From: SHXO01 sp964523885
GTDB lineage: Bacteria > Pseudomonadota > Gammaproteobacteria > Burkholderiales > SHXO01
Assembly (NCBI GenBank): GCA_964523885.1
Contig: CAZFYX010000087.1
Coordinates: forward strand, 1-64,000
Length of the DNA stretch: 64,000 nucleotides
Direction: 5' to 3'
Shown here: in pieces, positions 61,863-64,000 of the stretch
How positions within the stretch are numbered: position 1 is the first letter of the stretch
Layout of the letters: the number at the start of each line of letters is the position of its first letter
Notes under the pieces: model-generated
Databases searched by the model: none
The model's input: only the letters and a program-made list of their open reading frames with translations
Told to the model about the DNA's origin: nothing
Program-made: the position numbers and the translations under genes

Positions 61863-62102
61863 TCAGTTCGTCCCGCGCGGCCCGGCCGGCCGCGGCAGCA
61901 GCGGCGACGGGCCATTGGACTGGGTCACGTCGGCATGGAACTCCAGGTACTCGTTCAGCCGCTCCTGGCTGGACACCGGATGGCTCGCCTGCCCCAGATG
62001 CAGGCCTGCGGTGCAGTCGGCGGGAGCAGTGGCCGCGAGCGCAGCACCTGTCAGCCCGGTTGCGAGCGTGGCCATAAGGGTTGTACGCATAAGGTTGCGC
62101 AT
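61863..62102 (-). CDS. Small secreted protein of unknown function
   Basis: 79 aa. Signal peptide (MRNLMRTTLMATLATGLTGAALA), one Cys in the mature part, then a Pro/Gly-rich hydrophilic tail. No known family. AGGA five bases before the ATG. First gene after the strong leftward promoter and 17 bases before folE2, so probably the first translated gene of the cluster. A second start at residue 5 is possible. Confidence 0.6.
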   Translation of the reverse strand: MRNLMRTTLMATLATGLTGAALAATAPADCTAGLHLGQASHPVSSQERLNEYLEFHADVTQSNGPSPLLPRPAGPRGTN

Positions 62103-62114
62103 GTTTGTCCTAGT

Positions 62115-62126
62115 CAGATCGATCTG
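62115..62126. promoter_or_regulatory. Palindrome CAGATCGATCTG at the expected transcription start
   Basis: Perfect 12-base palindrome just downstream of the leftward -10. Candidate operator in the regulator/cluster intergenic region. Binding protein unknown. Confidence 0.35.
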
Positions 62127-62134
62127 TTAGGCGT

Positions 62135-62164
62135 AGAATACCGGGCATGCATCGTTCTTGTCAA
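62135..62164 (-). promoter_or_regulatory. Strong leftward promoter of the light-response cluster
   Basis: TTGACA (62159-62164, leftward), an 18-base spacer and TATTCT (62135-62140). Close to consensus, with the slightly long spacer often seen at MerR-controlled promoters. It lies in the divergent region before the regulator and could drive the genes from 62102 to 52592. Confidence 0.7.
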
Positions 62165-62169
62165 ACCTC

Positions 62170-62180
62170 TGTCCTGGACA
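62170..62180. promoter_or_regulatory. Palindrome TGTCCTGGACA upstream of the -35
   Basis: Perfect 11-base palindrome between the leftward -35 and the regulator start. TGTCC also occurs at 62106-62110 and, on the other strand, near 60937 before the flavoprotein gene. Candidate binding site for the MerR-type regulator; not demonstrated. Confidence 0.35.
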
Positions 62181-62196
62181 TACCAGCACAAACCCT

Positions 62197-63120
62197 GTGA
62201 GCTCAGAAGCCAGCCAGACGTCTCCGGCGCTCACCTTGAGCATCAGCGCGGTGGAGCGCGACACCGGACTGTCGAAAGACACCCTGCGCATGTGGGAGCG
62301 CCGCTACGGCTTCCCGGAGCCGCTGCGCGACGCCAACGGCGAGCGCGTGTACCCGGTGGGGCAGGTCGAGAAGCTGCAGCTCATCAAGCGGCTGATGGAG
62401 CGCGGGCACCGGCCCGGCAAGATCATCCCGCTCGCCATGGAAGAGCTGCTTGCGCTGGGCAGCCGGGCACCTCACGGCGCCCGCGTCACCCAGGAGCTCG
62501 AGCTGTTCCTGCGGATGATCCGCGCGCACCAGCTGCCCGAGCTGCGCCGTCACCTCTCGCAGACGTTGATGAAGCAGGGCCTGCAGCGCTTCGTGATGGA
62601 CACCATCGCCCCGCTCAACCACGCGGTGGGCGACGCCTGGATGCGCGGCGAGATCGCGGTGTTCGAGGAGCACCTGTACACCGAGCAGGTGGACGGGGTG
62701 CTGCGCAACGCCGTCTCGTCGATCCCGGCACAGGCACGCGGGCCACGCGTGCTGCTGACCACCTTCCCCAACGAGCCGCACAGCCTCGGCCTGCTCATGG
62801 TCGAAGCGATGCTCGTGGTCGAGGGTGCGACCTGCATCCCGCTGGGCACCGAGACGCCGCTGCCGGAGATCGCCCGTGCGGCTCGCGCCCACCGCGTCGA
62901 CATCGTGGGCCTCTCCTTCAGCGCCGCCTTCAACGATAAGCATGCGGCGGCCGGACTCGCCGAGTTGCGCGCCATGCTCGGCCCTCAGGTGCGGATCTGG
63001 GCCGGCGGCACCAGCATCGAGCGGCTGCGCAAGCCGGTGCCCGGCGTGGAGCTGATCCCCCAGCTGGACACGCTGCTGGACACGATCAAGGAGTGGCGCG
63101 CGCTCCACCCGGGCGCCTGA
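62197..63120 (+). CDS. MerR-family adenosylcobalamin-binding photoreceptor regulator (LitR/CarH type)
   Basis: 307 aa from GTG. N-terminal MerR helix-turn-helix (SISAVERDTGLSKDTLRMWERR, about residues 15-36). A four-helix segment carries Trp148-x9-Glu158-His159, the Wx9EH signature of light-sensing B12 pockets. The Rossmann cobalamin domain has EPHSLG with His195 as the likely lower ligand. In CarH/LitR, B12 in the dark holds a tetramer on DNA and light releases it. It lies divergent to photolyase and lipid genes, the usual targets. An earlier TTG at 62158 would add unrelated residues. Confidence 0.92.
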   Translation: MSSEASQTSPALTLSISAVERDTGLSKDTLRMWERRYGFPEPLRDANGERVYPVGQVEKLQLIKRLMERGHRPGKIIPLAMEELLALGSRAPHGARVTQELELFLRMIRAHQLPELRRHLSQTLMKQGLQRFVMDTIAPLNHAVGDAWMRGEIAVFEEHLYTEQVDGVLRNAVSSIPAQARGPRVLLTTFPNEPHSLGLLMVEAMLVVEGATCIPLGTETPLPEIARAARAHRVDIVGLSFSAAFNDKHAAAGLAELRAMLGPQVRIWAGGTSIERLRKPVPGVELIPQLDTLLDTIKEWRALHPGA

Positions 63121-63140
63121 CCCCGCCTCGAAAGTCACCG

Positions 63141-63296
63141 ATGCCCGACAAATCCAACCTCCCCCGCAAGCAGTGCATCGTGTGCGGGCGACCCATGACC
63201 TGGCGCAGGAAGTGGGCCCTGACCTGGCACGGCGTGAAGTTCTGCTCCGATCGCTGCCGCAGGCAGCACCACAAGGCGGATGGTACTGCCGGCTAG
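63141..63296 (+). CDS. DUF2256 protein
   Basis: 51 aa. Cys pairs CIVCGRPM and FCSDRCRRQHH form a small zinc-ribbon-like domain. The family is often beside photolyase or cryptochrome genes; function unknown. 20 bases after the regulator on the same strand, so probably cotranscribed. Confidence 0.85.
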   Translation: MPDKSNLPRKQCIVCGRPMTWRRKWALTWHGVKFCSDRCRRQHHKADGTAG

Positions 63297-63328
63297 GAAC
63301 GCCGCATGCAGGGCCCGGGAAAGGCGCT

Positions 63329-63334
63329 ATACTC
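63329..63334 (+). promoter_or_regulatory. Possible -10 before the diiron gene
   Basis: TATACT in the 171-base gap between DUF2256 and the diiron protein. No clear -35. The gap also contains GC-rich inverted repeats (GCCGG-type) near 63350-63372. Confidence 0.3.
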
Positions 63335-63467
63335 GCGGCCGCCCATGACGCCGGCACTTCCGGCGCCGGCAGGGGCGACGCTGGCGGCACGTGCGGCCGG
63401 CGTCCGGTTTCGTCCGGAAGGCGCGGACTGACCCGCTGCGCCTTACCCTGACAATCGACGCAACCCC

Positions 63468-64000
63468 ATGCTTTACCCCGACATATTCAAGTCGCTCGAG
63501 CGCGTACGCTGGAGCCTGGAGCAGGACATCCCCTGGGAAGCGTTCGACGCCAGCCTGCTGAGCGACGAGCAGGCGCGCACCATCAAGATGAACGCGATCA
63601 CCGAGTGGTCGGCCCTGCCCGCCACCGAGATGTTCCTGCGCGACAACCGCGGCGACAGCGACTTCTCTGCCTTCATGTCGCTGTGGTTCTTCGAGGAGCA
63701 GAAGCACGCGCTGGTGCTGGCCGAATACCTGCGCCGCTTCCGCCCCGACCTGGCGCCCACCGAGACCGAGCTGCACGCCGTGCGCTTCGAGTTCGATCCC
63801 GCTCCGCCGTACGAGACCCTGATGCTGCACTTCTGCGGCGAGATCCGGCTCAACCACTGGTACCGCTGCGCCTCGCGCTGGCACACCGAGCCGGTGATCC
63901 GGCGCATCTACGAGCTGATCTCACGGGACGAGGCGCGCCACGCCGGAGCCTACCTCCAGTACATGAAGAAGGCACTCGCCACCGCCGGCGACGTCGCCCG
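63468..64000 (+). CDS. Diiron ferritin-like protein (acyl-ACP-desaturase superfamily), 3' end outside window
   Basis: At least 178 codons, open to the window edge. Two carboxylate-histidine motifs for a diiron centre: Glu76-Glu77-x-x-His80 in FFEEQKHAL and Glu155-x-x-His158 in RDEARHAGAY, with further Glu46/Glu54 and Glu125. This fits the ferritin-like superfamily that includes soluble acyl-ACP desaturases and oxygenases. Next to the light-response lipid cluster, an oxidative fatty-acid step is plausible but inferred. Confidence 0.8.
   Translation, partial: MLYPDIFKSLERVRWSLEQDIPWEAFDASLLSDEQARTIKMNAITEWSALPATEMFLRDNRGDSDFSAFMSLWFFEEQKHALVLAEYLRRFRPDLAPTETELHAVRFEFDPAPPYETLMLHFCGEIRLNHWYRCASRWHTEPVIRRIYELISRDEARHAGAYLQYMKKALATAGDVA

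Overview
The window is about 64 kb of GC-rich (roughly two thirds G+C by eye), densely packed bacterial chromosome. Gene content and order point to a betaproteobacterium, or a close relative on the beta/gamma border. The indicators are rpsU-yqeY-dnaG-rpoD, rpsP-rimM-trmD-rplS, pilBCD-coaE-zapD-yacG, a complete mraZ-to-lpxC division and wall (dcw) cluster followed by an M23 peptidase, a DUF721 protein and secA, and an rsmI-lpoA-yraN-diaA-dolP neighbourhood. Species cannot be named from the sequence alone. I see no tRNA, rRNA, insertion sequence, prophage or CRISPR. The only structural RNA gene is RNase P RNA.

Layout. 1-4.1 kb: leftward macromolecular-synthesis genes, with rpoD cut by the window edge. 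4.3-7.4 kb: tsaD, plsY, folB, xerD. 7.4-9.6 kb: the S16/L19 operon with its promoter and terminator. 9.6-12.7 kb: a secreted hydrolase, ffh and a CcsA-like membrane protein. 12.9-18.6 kb: type IV pilus motor, platform and prepilin peptidase genes with coaE, zapD and yacG. 18.6-25.7 kb: Nudix-ThiE fusion, DUF815 ATPase, argJ, secA, M23 peptidase. 25.7-45.3 kb: DUF721 protein, lpxC and the whole dcw cluster read leftward from a strong promoter with MraZ boxes. 45.5-45.9 kb: rnpB. 46-52.5 kb: yfcE-like, GFA-like, cation-diffusion transporter, pyrC and rsmI leftward, then lpoA, yraN, diaA and dolP rightward.

The most distinctive region is 52.6-64 kb. A MerR-type regulator with the Wx9EH and ExHxxG signatures of adenosylcobalamin photoreceptors (LitR/CarH type) lies divergent to about 9.5 kb of tightly coupled leftward genes. 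These encode a small secreted protein, FolE2, a flavin oxidoreductase, DUF1365, a cyclopropane-synthase-like methyltransferase, a chalcone-isomerase-like protein, an MFS carrier, a DUF3833 lipoprotein, an SDR, an NTF2-like protein and DNA photolyase. Rightward of the regulator are a DUF2256 protein and a diiron protein that runs off the window. I read this as a light-induced response combining DNA repair with fatty-acid or membrane remodelling.

Three structural observations stand out elsewhere. First, a family of heptamer-based inverted repeats occurs at four places, each touching or close to a gene end, and one copy encodes an N-terminal extension of MurG. Second, the gaps murG-murC, murC-murB and murB-ddl are bridged by mini-ORFs that overlap neighbouring stop and start codons, so translation could run almost unbroken. 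Third, non-AUG starts (TTG or CTG) overlap the preceding stop codon at trmD, the Nudix-ThiE gene and probably rsmH.
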